Shown: in pieces, positions 1 through 7,459 of the stretch | Layout: each line of letters starts with the position of its first letter | How positions within the stretch are numbered: the first letter of the stretch is position 1 | Source of the DNA: an uncultured Poribacteria bacterium | Lineage (GTDB): Bacteria; Poribacteria; WGA-4E; WGA-3G | Length of the DNA stretch: 64,000 nt | Reading direction: 5' to 3' | NCBI GenBank assembly: GCA_951828515.1 | Contig: OX639992.1 | Span: forward strand, 310,001-374,000 | Program-made: the position numbers and the translations under genes | Notes under the pieces: generated by a model | Seen by the model: only the letters and a program-made list of their open reading frames with translations | Databases searched by the model: none | Told to the model about the DNA's origin: nothing

Positions 1-1
1 T

Positions 2-103
2 ATCAGTGACCTGCTTGCAAGCGGAAAAATTAAAGACCTGGGTGCCGGACGCATGGGCTACACGACTGAGGAAGTTGGCGATCTTGTTGCGGAAGGGTTG
101 TAA
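2..103 (+). CDS. 3' end of an unidentified gene (partial)
   Basis: An open frame enters from the left edge and stops at TAA 101-103, giving the last 33 residues of a protein. The tail ends in MGYTTEEVGDLVAEGL. The pattern Gly-Tyr-Ser/Thr-x-Glu-Glu followed by Ala-Glu-Gly at the extreme C-terminus is reminiscent of CaiB/BaiF CoA-transferases, but the fragment is too short to assign. Codon use looks coding up to the stop, after which the sequence turns into hairpin repeats. Confidence 0.4.
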   Translation: MSDLLASGKIKDLGAGRMGYTTEEVGDLVAEGL

Positions 104-114
104 TCATTCACAGC

Positions 115-250
115 GGGCAGGCACAAGACCTGCCCCTACATGCGTTTTCTCATATTCGGTAATATCCGGGCAGGCACAAGACCTGCCCCTACATGCGTTT
201 TCTCATATTCGGCGGGCAGGTACGAGACCTGCCCCTACATGCGTTTCTTC
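115..250. repeat. Three direct copies of a short palindromic repeat
   Basis: Units start near 115, 168 and 213. Each has a hairpin GGGCAGG-(cacaa/tacga)-GACCTGCCC followed by the same CCCTACATGCGTTT tail. The third copy has compensating changes in the arms (GGTac...GACC), so the stem is kept. It lies just after the stop of the left-edge gene and could act as a 3' hairpin, but there is no T-run. Confidence 0.85.
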
Positions 251-271
251 ATTTTTGGATACCACTCATGT

Positions 272-1030
272 TCAGAGCAAACGTGCTGTAAAATTAATCC
301 GATCTGAATAGCGGTTCCAACGATTGAAGGTGTACATGTCGTAAGCACTCAATGGTTTGTAGCCGGAACTCTTGAGCAAGTCATTAACAGTGCTAACTTC
401 AAAGATTCGTTGCTGGTGAACCTCCTCATAACGACGAAACAGATCGCCTTCTCGGATGAAGAAGGTTAGGACGGTTCGACACATCTTGGAATGATGGAGG
501 TAGTTGTTTTTCCAGATGTAGGTATAATCATCATGATTTGACGCGAACGTTTTGTTGTGGAAATGCTCAACGATATTCCGTTCCGTTGTCACGTCAAAGA
601 TAAATAAGCCGTCCGGTTCGAGATGCTCAGCGACACGCTGAAAGACGTTGCTTAATTCGGTTTCATCGTAAGCATAATTAATGCTATCGTAGGTGCAGAG
701 GACGGCATCAAACCGTTGGTTGAGTTGGAATTCGCGCATGTCGCCGTCATGGAGTTCAATGTCTATATCGTGTGCCTCGGCTTTTTCCTTCGCAATGTCC
801 AGCATGCCAACTGCCCGGTCTACCCCAGTCATCTCATAGCCTTTTAATGCGAGTTCTATCGTCAAAGCACAGGTGCCACATGCCAAATCCAGAACCGTGT
901 GTGGCTTGCAATCATATTTGTCGAAAAGCGATTCAATGTAATGGGTCCAACGCGTGTAGTTGACGTTTGTCATCATCCTGTCGTAGGCGTAGGCGAATTT
1001 CTCATAAGGGGGAGTTAGTTGTGTCCGCAT
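272..1030 (-). CDS. Class I SAM-dependent methyltransferase
   Basis: A 252-residue protein with a Rossmann-type methyltransferase fold. Motif I is VLDLACGTC (about residues 46-54). The acidic residue ending strand 2 is in GVDRA (about 71). Motif II is in HDGDMREF and motif IV in DAVLCTYDSINY. The substrate cannot be told from sequence; the family includes small-molecule and lipid methyltransferases (ubiE/cypemycin type). Its start lies 34 bases downstream of the stop of the small membrane protein encoded at 1065-1454 on the same strand, so the two are probably co-transcribed. There is no membrane segment, so it is predicted cytoplasmic. Confidence 0.85.
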   Translation of the reverse strand: MRTQLTPPYEKFAYAYDRMMTNVNYTRWTHYIESLFDKYDCKPHTVLDLACGTCALTIELALKGYEMTGVDRAVGMLDIAKEKAEAHDIDIELHDGDMREFQLNQRFDAVLCTYDSINYAYDETELSNVFQRVAEHLEPDGLFIFDVTTERNIVEHFHNKTFASNHDDYTYIWKNNYLHHSKMCRTVLTFFIREGDLFRRYEEVHQQRIFEVSTVNDLLKSSGYKPLSAYDMYTFNRWNRYSDRINFTARLL

Positions 1031-1064
1031 CGTTTAAGTGCCGCTTGCAAGTTAGTAGTGCAAG

Positions 1065-1454
1065 TTACTCGGTTCCTCCTTTAACTCCGACAGAAGCGTC
1101 CATCATCCTCAGGAGCGTGTTAATCTCATCGGCGTCCCAAGATTCATCAGCGTTTGCTTCTATCGCATATCTACCAACGGCTCTGATTTTACGGAGACTG
1201 ATTCTTCCGGTAAGGAAACTGAATGGCAACTGCATCCCGGCTGATTTGACCCGATCAAAGGTCGCCTCAATGTCATAGCGGTCGACTCCCTCAGGGGCTT
1301 GTCGAATTAACGCGTCTTTCACCATATCCGCGCCGAAACTAAATAATTCTTTGATGATGAACCATTGCAAAACGGCGAGGCATATCGTGAGGATTAAGAG
1401 AACCGTCAAGACCTTAACGATGTGCCGCTTCCTCGTTCCGCTCTCAGCTGCCAT
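1065..1454 (-). CDS. Small single-pass membrane protein, unknown function
   Basis: I do not recognise this 129-residue protein. The start is placed at the ATG at 1454, preceded by an AGAGGAGGA ribosome-binding site. A longer open frame to 1502 runs into the repeat array and is not preferred. Residues about 12-33 (VLTVLLILTICLAVLQWF) form one hydrophobic anchor after a basic N-terminus. About 95 residues follow, probably outside the cytoplasm, containing FDRVKSAGMQLPFSFLTG. It lies directly downstream of a triple 85-bp repeat on its own strand, so the repeat may be in its leader, and upstream of the methyltransferase. Confidence 0.65.
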   Translation of the reverse strand: MAAESGTRKRHIVKVLTVLLILTICLAVLQWFIIKELFSFGADMVKDALIRQAPEGVDRYDIEATFDRVKSAGMQLPFSFLTGRISLRKIRAVGRYAIEANADESWDADEINTLLRMMDASVGVKGGTE

Positions 1455-1480
1455 GTTTGATCCTCCTCTGGGCTTTTTTA

Positions 1481-1735
1481 TTATACCTTGCGGAGAAAGC
1501 ACGTCCGTTATGTCTATCGCGTGCGCCCCTCATATCCGCCTGCGCCGTTGTTGCAGGCTTTCTAATTATACCTTGCGGAGAAAGCACGTCCGTTATGTCT
1601 ATCGCGTGCGCCCCTCGTATCCGCCTGCGCCGTTGTTGCAGGCTTTCTAATTATACCTTGCGGAGAAAGCACGTCCGTTATGTCTATCGCGTGCGCCCCT
1701 CGTATCCGCCTGCGCCGTTGTTGCAGGCTACTGTT
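1481..1735. repeat. Tandem array of three 85-bp units
   Basis: Three nearly identical units begin at 1481, 1566 and 1651 with exact 85-bp spacing. Each opens with TTATACCTTGCGGA and closes with CGCCTGCGCCGTTGTTGCAGGCT. The terminal part folds as CCTGC-loop-GCAGG, and GCGGA near the left end can pair with TCCGC before the right hairpin. The ends recur at 42628-42853 (two units) and 59345-59425 (one unit) with different middle sequence, so this is a dispersed family. It is not a CRISPR: there are no unique spacers. Confidence 0.9.
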
Positions 1736-1844
1736 TGGCTTTTTATTTAACACTTAATCTTAATACTTAAGGCGGATCTTGTCAACAGATTTTCTGGAGT
1801 ATCAAGGTAGTTAGAACCTTACTCACGAAACAAACAGGAAAAAA

Positions 1845-2939
1845 ATGAAAATAGGAATTGTAGGCAGACCACAGGTCGGAAAAACAACGGTATTTAATAC
1901 CTTAGCCCAATCCAATGCAGAAGTTGGGGGTTACACCAGTCGCGGGCAAATAAACCTGAGTACTGCCAACATCCCAGACGAACGCCTGGAACAGATCGCA
2001 AAGATATCTGAGTCTACAAAAACAACGCCAGCTACAATTGACTACGTAGACGTTGCCGGGGTAACGAAATCGGAGATGGAGCGAGCAGCGTTAGATTCTG
2101 GCATGATCGCAGAACTCCGCACAGTCGATGCCCTTGCACATGTCGTTAGGCTTTTTGAAGACGAAGCGGTTCCACACGTTGACGGGAGCGTTGACGCAGA
2201 ACGCGACCTTGAGAGTGTCGCCCTTGAGTTCGCACTGGCAGATTTACAAATCGTTGAAGGTAGACTTACCCGACTCCGCAAACAATTCCAAAATCAGAAA
2301 CTCCCGGAACAGCAGAGTGAAATCAAACTTTTAGAGACGTGTCAGAAAACGCTTGAGGCTGAAAAACCGCTCCGAATCCTCGACCTATCTGCCAATGAAG
2401 AGAAGTTGATACGCGGTTACGGATTCTTGACCCAGAAACCGTTGCTGTTAGTCTGCAATATCGGTGAATCGCACCTCGACGCGGCTGACGACATTCTTGA
2501 ACGCTTCACTAAATATGAAACGGACCCACAAACGGCAGTCATTGTACTCGCTGCGCAGTTGGAAATGGAACTGGCACAACTCGATAAGACGGATGCCGAG
2601 ATTTTCATGGCGGAAATGGGATTGCAGGAATCCGCTTTAGAGCGGTTCATCCAGACTTCGTACCGGTTATTAAGGCTGCTAACGTTCTTTACAACCGGTC
2701 CAGTCGAGACGCGAGCGTGGACACTGCGTGAGGGTCAAACGGCTGTCGAGGCTGCGGGGCGCGTCCATACCGATTTCGCAAAAGGCTTCATTCGCTCGGA
2801 AACAATTAATTGGGCGGACTTAATAACATGCGGCAGCTATCCACACGCGCGAAGTAAAGGTTTGCTGAGAGCCGAGGGCAAGACTTATCAGGTTCAAGAG
2901 GGTGACGTTTTACTCATTTTGGCAAGCCCGACGAACTAA
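1845..2939 (+). CDS. ychF: YchF/OLA1-family ribosome-binding NTPase
   Basis: A 364-residue P-loop protein of the usual YchF length. The G1 motif is GRPQVGKTT (about residues 7-15; most relatives have GLPNVGKST). The G3 motif is DYVDVAGV and the G4-like motif is CNIGE, in the NxxE form typical of YchF. A coiled-coil insertion with many charged residues (about 120-170) precedes it, and a TGS domain forms the last 80 residues (TFFTTGPVETRAWT, GDVLLIL). YchF binds the 70S ribosome and hydrolyses ATP rather than GTP, with a role in stress and redox regulation. AGGAAA precedes the ATG. Its last 26 bases overlap the 3' end of the convergent acyltransferase gene. Confidence 0.93.
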   Translation: MKIGIVGRPQVGKTTVFNTLAQSNAEVGGYTSRGQINLSTANIPDERLEQIAKISESTKTTPATIDYVDVAGVTKSEMERAALDSGMIAELRTVDALAHVVRLFEDEAVPHVDGSVDAERDLESVALEFALADLQIVEGRLTRLRKQFQNQKLPEQQSEIKLLETCQKTLEAEKPLRILDLSANEEKLIRGYGFLTQKPLLLVCNIGESHLDAADDILERFTKYETDPQTAVIVLAAQLEMELAQLDKTDAEIFMAEMGLQESALERFIQTSYRLLRLLTFFTTGPVETRAWTLREGQTAVEAAGRVHTDFAKGFIRSETINWADLITCGSYPHARSKGLLRAEGKTYQVQEGDVLLILASPTN

Positions 2940-3582
2940 ACATATTATCCCGTAAATCCACGATCGCCTCCATCATCTGATTGCCCATCTGTTGATACAT
3001 CTCGCGTTTCGTCTCGAATTCTTCGGCAGTAAGTTCAAGAGGAGCACCGAACGAGACAGTTAATTTTGCTCGACGCAACCGTTTACTGTTACGTGGCAAC
3101 ATCCACTCCGCGCCGCTGTGGAAAACAGGAATAGTTGGCACGCCTGCTCGATGTGCGATAAAACATGCCCCATCCCGCGCTTTGCCTAATGTGCCATCTA
3201 CGCTACGAGTGCCTTCGGGAAAGATAAGCACAGCGTTCCCCGCTTTCAAAAGCGAAATAGTCCGCCGCAACGCCCCTAAGTCAGGGGCACCTCTATTTAC
3301 GGGATAGGCATTATAGGCTGAGATGAGTGTCCCCAAGCCGGGAATGTCGAATGCATTACTCCTCGCCATATAATGGATCTCACGGTTGGCAGCAGACCCA
3401 ACGATAACTGGGTCAAGAAAACTGACGTGATTTGAGACGAGGAGCACCCCACCCTCTCTCGGAAGATGGTGAACGCCTTGCGCATCAAGGTGTCCCATCG
3501 TTTTACAGAAGAGATTTGTAAGTCGATGTCCCCATCGGTAGAGTGCTCGGGGTGTCCAGAACTGATTATTGGTATACCACAT
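2914..3582 (-). CDS. plsC: 1-acyl-sn-glycerol-3-phosphate acyltransferase (PlsC family)
   Basis: A 222-residue protein with the acyltransferase blocks in order: NHVSFLDP (H52-x4-D57, catalytic), an RSNAFDIPGLG block near 74-84, and FPEGTRS (121-127) binding the glycerol phosphate. The family transfers an acyl chain to lysophosphatidate at the inner face of the cytoplasmic membrane to make phosphatidate. It is the third gene of a minus-strand group tyrA-cmk-plsC, starting 38 bases after the cmk stop. This order is common in diverse bacteria. It overlaps the ychF tail convergently. Confidence 0.9.
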   Translation of the reverse strand: MWYTNNQFWTPRALYRWGHRLTNLFCKTMGHLDAQGVHHLPREGGVLLVSNHVSFLDPVIVGSAANREIHYMARSNAFDIPGLGTLISAYNAYPVNRGAPDLGALRRTISLLKAGNAVLIFPEGTRSVDGTLGKARDGACFIAHRAGVPTIPVFHSGAEWMLPRNSKRLRRAKLTVSFGAPLELTAEEFETKREMYQQMGNQMMEAIVDLRDNMFSSSGLPK

Positions 3583-3620
3583 AAAAAATATCGAGGCTAC
3601 AACCCCCTCCTACTTTACCA

Positions 3621-4295
3621 TCACCGCTCGTTTGGATACACGTGTGCAATAATAAGGTCAACCACTTCTTCAATTGTTTTATCGGTCGTATCAACGGTAG
3701 CCGCATCGTCAGCCGCACGCAACGGACTGTGTTCTCGTGTCGTATCTTTTTTATCTCGCTCGCGAATCTCTGCCTCAACCGCGACTAACGTTGCCTTTTC
3801 GTTCTGTGCTTGGAGCTCGGCAAGTCTACGTTTTGCACGCTCTGTCACAGAAGCATCAAGATAAAACTTAAAATCGGCGTTCGGAAAGACGATCGTCGTT
3901 AAATCCCTACCTTCAGCAATGATGCTCCCTTCGGCACCGATCCGCTGTTGATGTTTCACAATTTCACGACGAATCTCTGGAATTTTCGCGACATCTGCGA
4001 CCAATCTGTTGACTGCTGGCGTTCGAATCTGGACAGACACATCCTTGGTATCAAGTAGAATGGTTCTGCCATTATCCATGAACTCAATATGACACGTTTT
4101 CACGCGATCAATGAGTTTTGGGCTATCCGCTGCGAGTCCTTCCTGTAATGCCAAGAGAGTCACCGCTCGGTACATTGCCCCGGAATCGAGATAAAGCAAT
4201 CCGAGTTTTTCTGCGATGCGTCGAGCTACGGTGCTTTTCCCGGACCCAGCGGGTCCATCCATCGCAATCGTTACCTGAGATCCAACTTCTTTCAT
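3621..4295 (-). CDS. cmk: Cytidylate kinase
   Basis: A 224-residue kinase of standard length. The P-loop is GPAGSGKST (about residues 14-22), followed by the CMP-binding YLDSGAMYRA segment (35-44) and EGRDLTT further on. It phosphorylates CMP/dCMP with ATP in pyrimidine nucleotide recycling. Its ATG overlaps the tyrA stop by four bases (ATGA), so translation is probably coupled. Confidence 0.95.
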   Translation of the reverse strand: MKEVGSQVTIAMDGPAGSGKSTVARRIAEKLGLLYLDSGAMYRAVTLLALQEGLAADSPKLIDRVKTCHIEFMDNGRTILLDTKDVSVQIRTPAVNRLVADVAKIPEIRREIVKHQQRIGAEGSIIAEGRDLTTIVFPNADFKFYLDASVTERAKRRLAELQAQNEKATLVAVEAEIRERDKKDTTREHSPLRAADDAATVDTTDKTIEEVVDLIIAHVYPNER

Positions 4296-5197
4296 GAGCC
4301 TCCTAATACTTTTTTACGCTTTTCGACGATAACCTGTGCCTCGAGAAGCACACGTTCTATCTCAGCAAGATCATTCGCCTGAAGCAGGGATTTGAATTCG
4401 ATTAAATTGTCAACAATGTCATCAATGAGTGATAAAAGGACGTCTCTATTCTGGGTAAAAATGCCGGTCCATAAGTCAGGCGACCCCGCGGCGATACGTG
4501 TGGAATCCTGAAAACCGGTCGCCGTAAAGTCCAATGCTTTATGCTGCTCCGTTTCCACATTCGCAACAGTATTGGCGAGTAGACTCGCCATGAGATGTGG
4601 GAGATGACTTGCGGCACCGATGAGCAAATCGTGGATTTCAGGAGAGAGGAGATGCGGGACTGCTCCGACAAAATCCCACAGATTTTTAACCCGCTGTAGG
4701 GAATCCGGATCAGTATTTTCTGTGGGTGTCACAATACACGTGGCGTTTTCAAAAAGCGTTGCCCGCGCTGCGTCAACGCCGGTTTCGTGTGAACCTGCCA
4801 TCGGATGCCCCCCTACAAAAGAAAGGGTGTCCGAACCGTGTTGCCTCAGCTGTGCTTCGACCGTCTTCACCAAGACCGATTTCGTACTACCGACATCTGT
4901 CAGCACCATAGACTGCTGCGAGCCAACACCTTCAATAATTTGCTGGACAAATACTGGAACCATCTCAACGGGGGTACACAGGACGACAAGTTCGCTTTCA
5001 TGTAGCCCTTCCGCCATGTCTGTCGTAACCACATCAACCGCATCGTGTTGGCGTGCTTTTTCAAGTCTACCGATGTTTCGGCCCAATCCGACACGTTGTC
5101 CTCTAAATCCATTTTTTTTCAGTGCAAGTCCAAGCGACCCACCGATTAAGCCGACACCCCATATTGTAATTCGACGAAGTTGTTGTATTTGTCCCAT
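4292..5197 (-). CDS. tyrA: Prephenate (or arogenate) dehydrogenase
   Basis: A 301-residue NAD(P)-dependent dehydrogenase. The Rossmann motif is GVGLIGGSLG (about residues 14-23), and the conserved active-site block is GGHPMAGSHETG. The C-terminal all-helical dimer domain is present and there is no ACT domain, so end-product regulation is not evident. It makes 4-hydroxyphenylpyruvate, or tyrosine from arogenate, in tyrosine synthesis; the substrate choice cannot be read here. It is the first gene of the tyrA-cmk-plsC group, with a promoter at 5266-5295. Confidence 0.92.
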   Translation of the reverse strand: MGQIQQLRRITIWGVGLIGGSLGLALKKNGFRGQRVGLGRNIGRLEKARQHDAVDVVTTDMAEGLHESELVVLCTPVEMVPVFVQQIIEGVGSQQSMVLTDVGSTKSVLVKTVEAQLRQHGSDTLSFVGGHPMAGSHETGVDAARATLFENATCIVTPTENTDPDSLQRVKNLWDFVGAVPHLLSPEIHDLLIGAASHLPHLMASLLANTVANVETEQHKALDFTATGFQDSTRIAAGSPDLWTGIFTQNRDVLLSLIDDIVDNLIEFKSLLQANDLAEIERVLLEAQVIVEKRKKVLGGS

Positions 5198-5265
5198 AGC
5201 TAGTCTCGGAACCCTTCAATTTGTGAGCATATCGTGGTATACCCGACAGGTAGAAATCTGATTAT

Positions 5266-5295
5266 ATTTTATGGGAATCCATAACGCTTTGTCAA
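5266..5295 (-). promoter_or_regulatory. Sigma-70-type promoter for tyrA-cmk-plsC
   Basis: On the minus strand TTGACA (5290-5295) is followed after 18 bases by TAAAAT (5266-5271), about 70 bases before the tyrA start. Confidence 0.65.
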
Positions 5296-5320
5296 GTGAA
5301 AAACGGTAGACGCGGTATCC

Positions 5321-7228
5321 TCACCAAATAAACCGATACATTGGCTTTTCGAGGAAAATACCGAGCAGTCCCCAGACACTCCCCACCAAAAATTCACCCA
5401 AAATTAGCCCCAAAAAGAAGGGTGCGACCCTCCGAAACGTCCGGACACCCCCGAAACGTAGAATTGCTAACTTGACGAAATAACTGATGAACACCGAAAA
5501 CCAGAAGAAGTTCACTGCCCACGTCCCAGAGATGGCATATCCTATCGGATACAGGGGCCACCAGAAAAAGCGGAGCCGAACCAAAGTCAGACCAAACGCG
5601 AACAGAAGACCGTAAACCATGGCGATTAACGACGGGATGTCCACAGGCATCGGGTTCGTCAGCCAACTCTGGGTACGGTTGAACACAGACCCCGACCAAA
5701 CCTCAATCGCACCACTCTCATAGCCGAGGTGAAGTGCGCCCCAAAATGCTGCAAGGGGACTGAGTACCATCGCGAGGAGCATCGCGACGGCAATCCGTCG
5801 TGTAGAACTACGCGACCGTTCCGCCAATTTCAAGCCCTCTAACTGGTGCGGCATCGTATTGCCTCGGTAGGCACGATTGAAACAGAATATCAATGAAAAC
5901 AGCGCGAGATTCTGTCCTCCGAGTTTACGCATCCCGAACATTTTGGGGAGTAAGACATCGGGTCCCATAGAACGTAGATCGTGAATCGGCGGACCCAGTT
6001 CGGCACGGATACGCGTAATCACGGTCACTGTCGTCAGATGGATAGCAAAGACGAGGACTGCTACCCAAAAAGACATCCCCGCAACCCACCAAAAACCGGC
6101 GAGCAACAGAAACCCACAGATTAAGCCTAACACCGCAGCGCGATAGGACATCGGTTCGTTGGACTCGGTTCTTCTGCCCCCATGCCATGCCTGCCTAAAA
6201 ACATCTCGCAAATGGTTCCGTGCACTCCACAACGCCATACCAAGGACACCGACACAAACCCCGAACGACTGATCGAAGATGAATGGGAACCCTGGAATCC
6301 GTTGCAAGCCAGCGATACTCCCGAAGATCATTTCAAATTTCCAGAAGACATAGAAGAACCAGAATGTAAACGAGAGGTCGAGCGGGATAAAATACGCCAT
6401 CCCGACAACGAATGGAAAGAAAACGATGGGTGTCCAACCGATGGCATTCCACGGTTTCGTTGTAAACAAGGGATGCAGATCATAGAATTCACCCCCGAGT
6501 CCCGGAAAGCTTGGAAATAGAAAATGCAGTCCGTTCACGACATCTATCCCACCGGCGAGGATGATACCGACCCACAACGGTTTTGAGCGGAAGAAACGCG
6601 CGGTTGTCATCTGATACGGTAACTCAATAATCGGGTAACTGAGCCGTTCAATTTCAATCCACTGTCTTCGTAGCATCACATTGATGCAAAAAGTCGTGAA
6701 CAGCAGGACGATGATAAATCCGCTCCACGCAAGCACAGGTTTCCACCACATCTCAAGGTGCGGACGCAGATAAAGGCTGGACTCTCCCGTAAAATAGACG
6801 GTCAAACGGTTCTTGTCCGTCAAGGCGAGCCACTCTGGAAGATAACGATGGAAAAGCGTGGCCCATTCATTCTCCTCTGTTGCCAACCAACCGACCGTGG
6901 CGATGTTCGTGATAATTACCTCAAACAGATCGTGTCCACAGATAGCGGATGCCACAGACAGCATTGCGTAGAGCGTCAACAATTCGCCTTGGGTGAGTGC
7001 GGCGCGCGGTGCGAACCGATGCAGGATGGTATTGATGGCGATTAGGACAGCGAGTGCGAAGATGGTGTTGAAAAAGAGGGACATCGTTGTCGGGAACCCT
7101 TGATCCCAACGTAGCGATGCGAAGACCCAATAGTTATTGAAGGGAATCAGCGCGAGTCCAAGCCATATAATCCGCCAACGGATTTTCTGATGAGGAGAGG
7201 TAGAGAGGGCAGGCGAGTGTTGCTGCAT
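5321..7228 (-). CDS. Large multi-spanning membrane protein (DUF6784/DUF6785-like), copy 1
   Basis: A 635-residue, strongly hydrophobic protein with roughly 14 predicted membrane segments from residue about 18 to the end. It has no known catalytic motif. Conserved landmarks shared with the paralog at 38666-40555 include RRQWIEIERLSYPIIELP, RAELGPPIHDLRSMGPD, FNRAYRGNTMPHQLEGLKLAERS near residue 465, and the ending RFGGVRTFRRVAPFFLGLILGEF. Such proteins are known as uncharacterised in Planctomycetes and Poribacteria, and the general layout suggests a transporter. The ATG codes MQQHSPAL; the same codons recur upstream at 7279-7294 as a direct repeat flanking a palindromic element. Confidence 0.75.
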   Translation of the reverse strand: MQQHSPALSTSPHQKIRWRIIWLGLALIPFNNYWVFASLRWDQGFPTTMSLFFNTIFALAVLIAINTILHRFAPRAALTQGELLTLYAMLSVASAICGHDLFEVIITNIATVGWLATEENEWATLFHRYLPEWLALTDKNRLTVYFTGESSLYLRPHLEMWWKPVLAWSGFIIVLLFTTFCINVMLRRQWIEIERLSYPIIELPYQMTTARFFRSKPLWVGIILAGGIDVVNGLHFLFPSFPGLGGEFYDLHPLFTTKPWNAIGWTPIVFFPFVVGMAYFIPLDLSFTFWFFYVFWKFEMIFGSIAGLQRIPGFPFIFDQSFGVCVGVLGMALWSARNHLRDVFRQAWHGGRRTESNEPMSYRAAVLGLICGFLLLAGFWWVAGMSFWVAVLVFAIHLTTVTVITRIRAELGPPIHDLRSMGPDVLLPKMFGMRKLGGQNLALFSLIFCFNRAYRGNTMPHQLEGLKLAERSRSSTRRIAVAMLLAMVLSPLAAFWGALHLGYESGAIEVWSGSVFNRTQSWLTNPMPVDIPSLIAMVYGLLFAFGLTLVRLRFFWWPLYPIGYAISGTWAVNFFWFSVFISYFVKLAILRFGGVRTFRRVAPFFLGLILGEFLVGSVWGLLGIFLEKPMYRFIW

Positions 7229-7294
7229 AGAGAGTTTGTAGGAGCGAGTTTCACTCGCGATTCCTCCATCAAGAAAAACAGGCGAGTGTTGCTG
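7210..7294. repeat. Palindromic repeat bracketed by a 16-bp direct repeat
   Basis: The sequence CAGGCGAGTGTTGCTG occurs at 7210-7225 (covering the first codons of the membrane protein) and again at 7279-7294. Between the copies lies the palindrome GTAGGAGCGAGTTTCACTCGCGATTC (arms GCGAGT/ACTCGC), a family seen again at about 28530-28560. The layout looks like an insertion with a target duplication. The rest of 7295-7385 shows nothing else. Confidence 0.7.
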
Positions 7295-7385
7295 GATAAA
7301 GAATCACAGTCGAGATATGTGTCGTGTCACCCATAAATCGCAACGTTATTATACCGCAAAACTGAACTGCGCTCAAGATTTTTGT

Positions 7386-7414
7386 TTGCAACATTAAAGC
7401 AGATATGGTAAAAT
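7386..7414 (+). promoter_or_regulatory. Sigma-70-type promoter for the TPR gene pair
   Basis: TTGCAA (7386-7391), a 17-base spacer and TAAAAT (7409-7414) lie about 45 bases ahead of the ATG at 7460. Confidence 0.55.
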
Positions 7415-7459
7415 GCCGCTAAAATTAACCCGAAAATAATCTTCTTTTTTCCCAAGCAA

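Noticed and set aside
1481-1735. Possible CRISPR array (three regularly spaced repeats)
   Set aside because: The whole 85-bp unit is repeated; there are no unique spacers and no cas genes.
1457-1750. Open frames of about 100 codons across the 85-bp repeats
   Set aside because: They exist only because the repeat period leaves frames open; composition is repetitive and no ribosome site is present.
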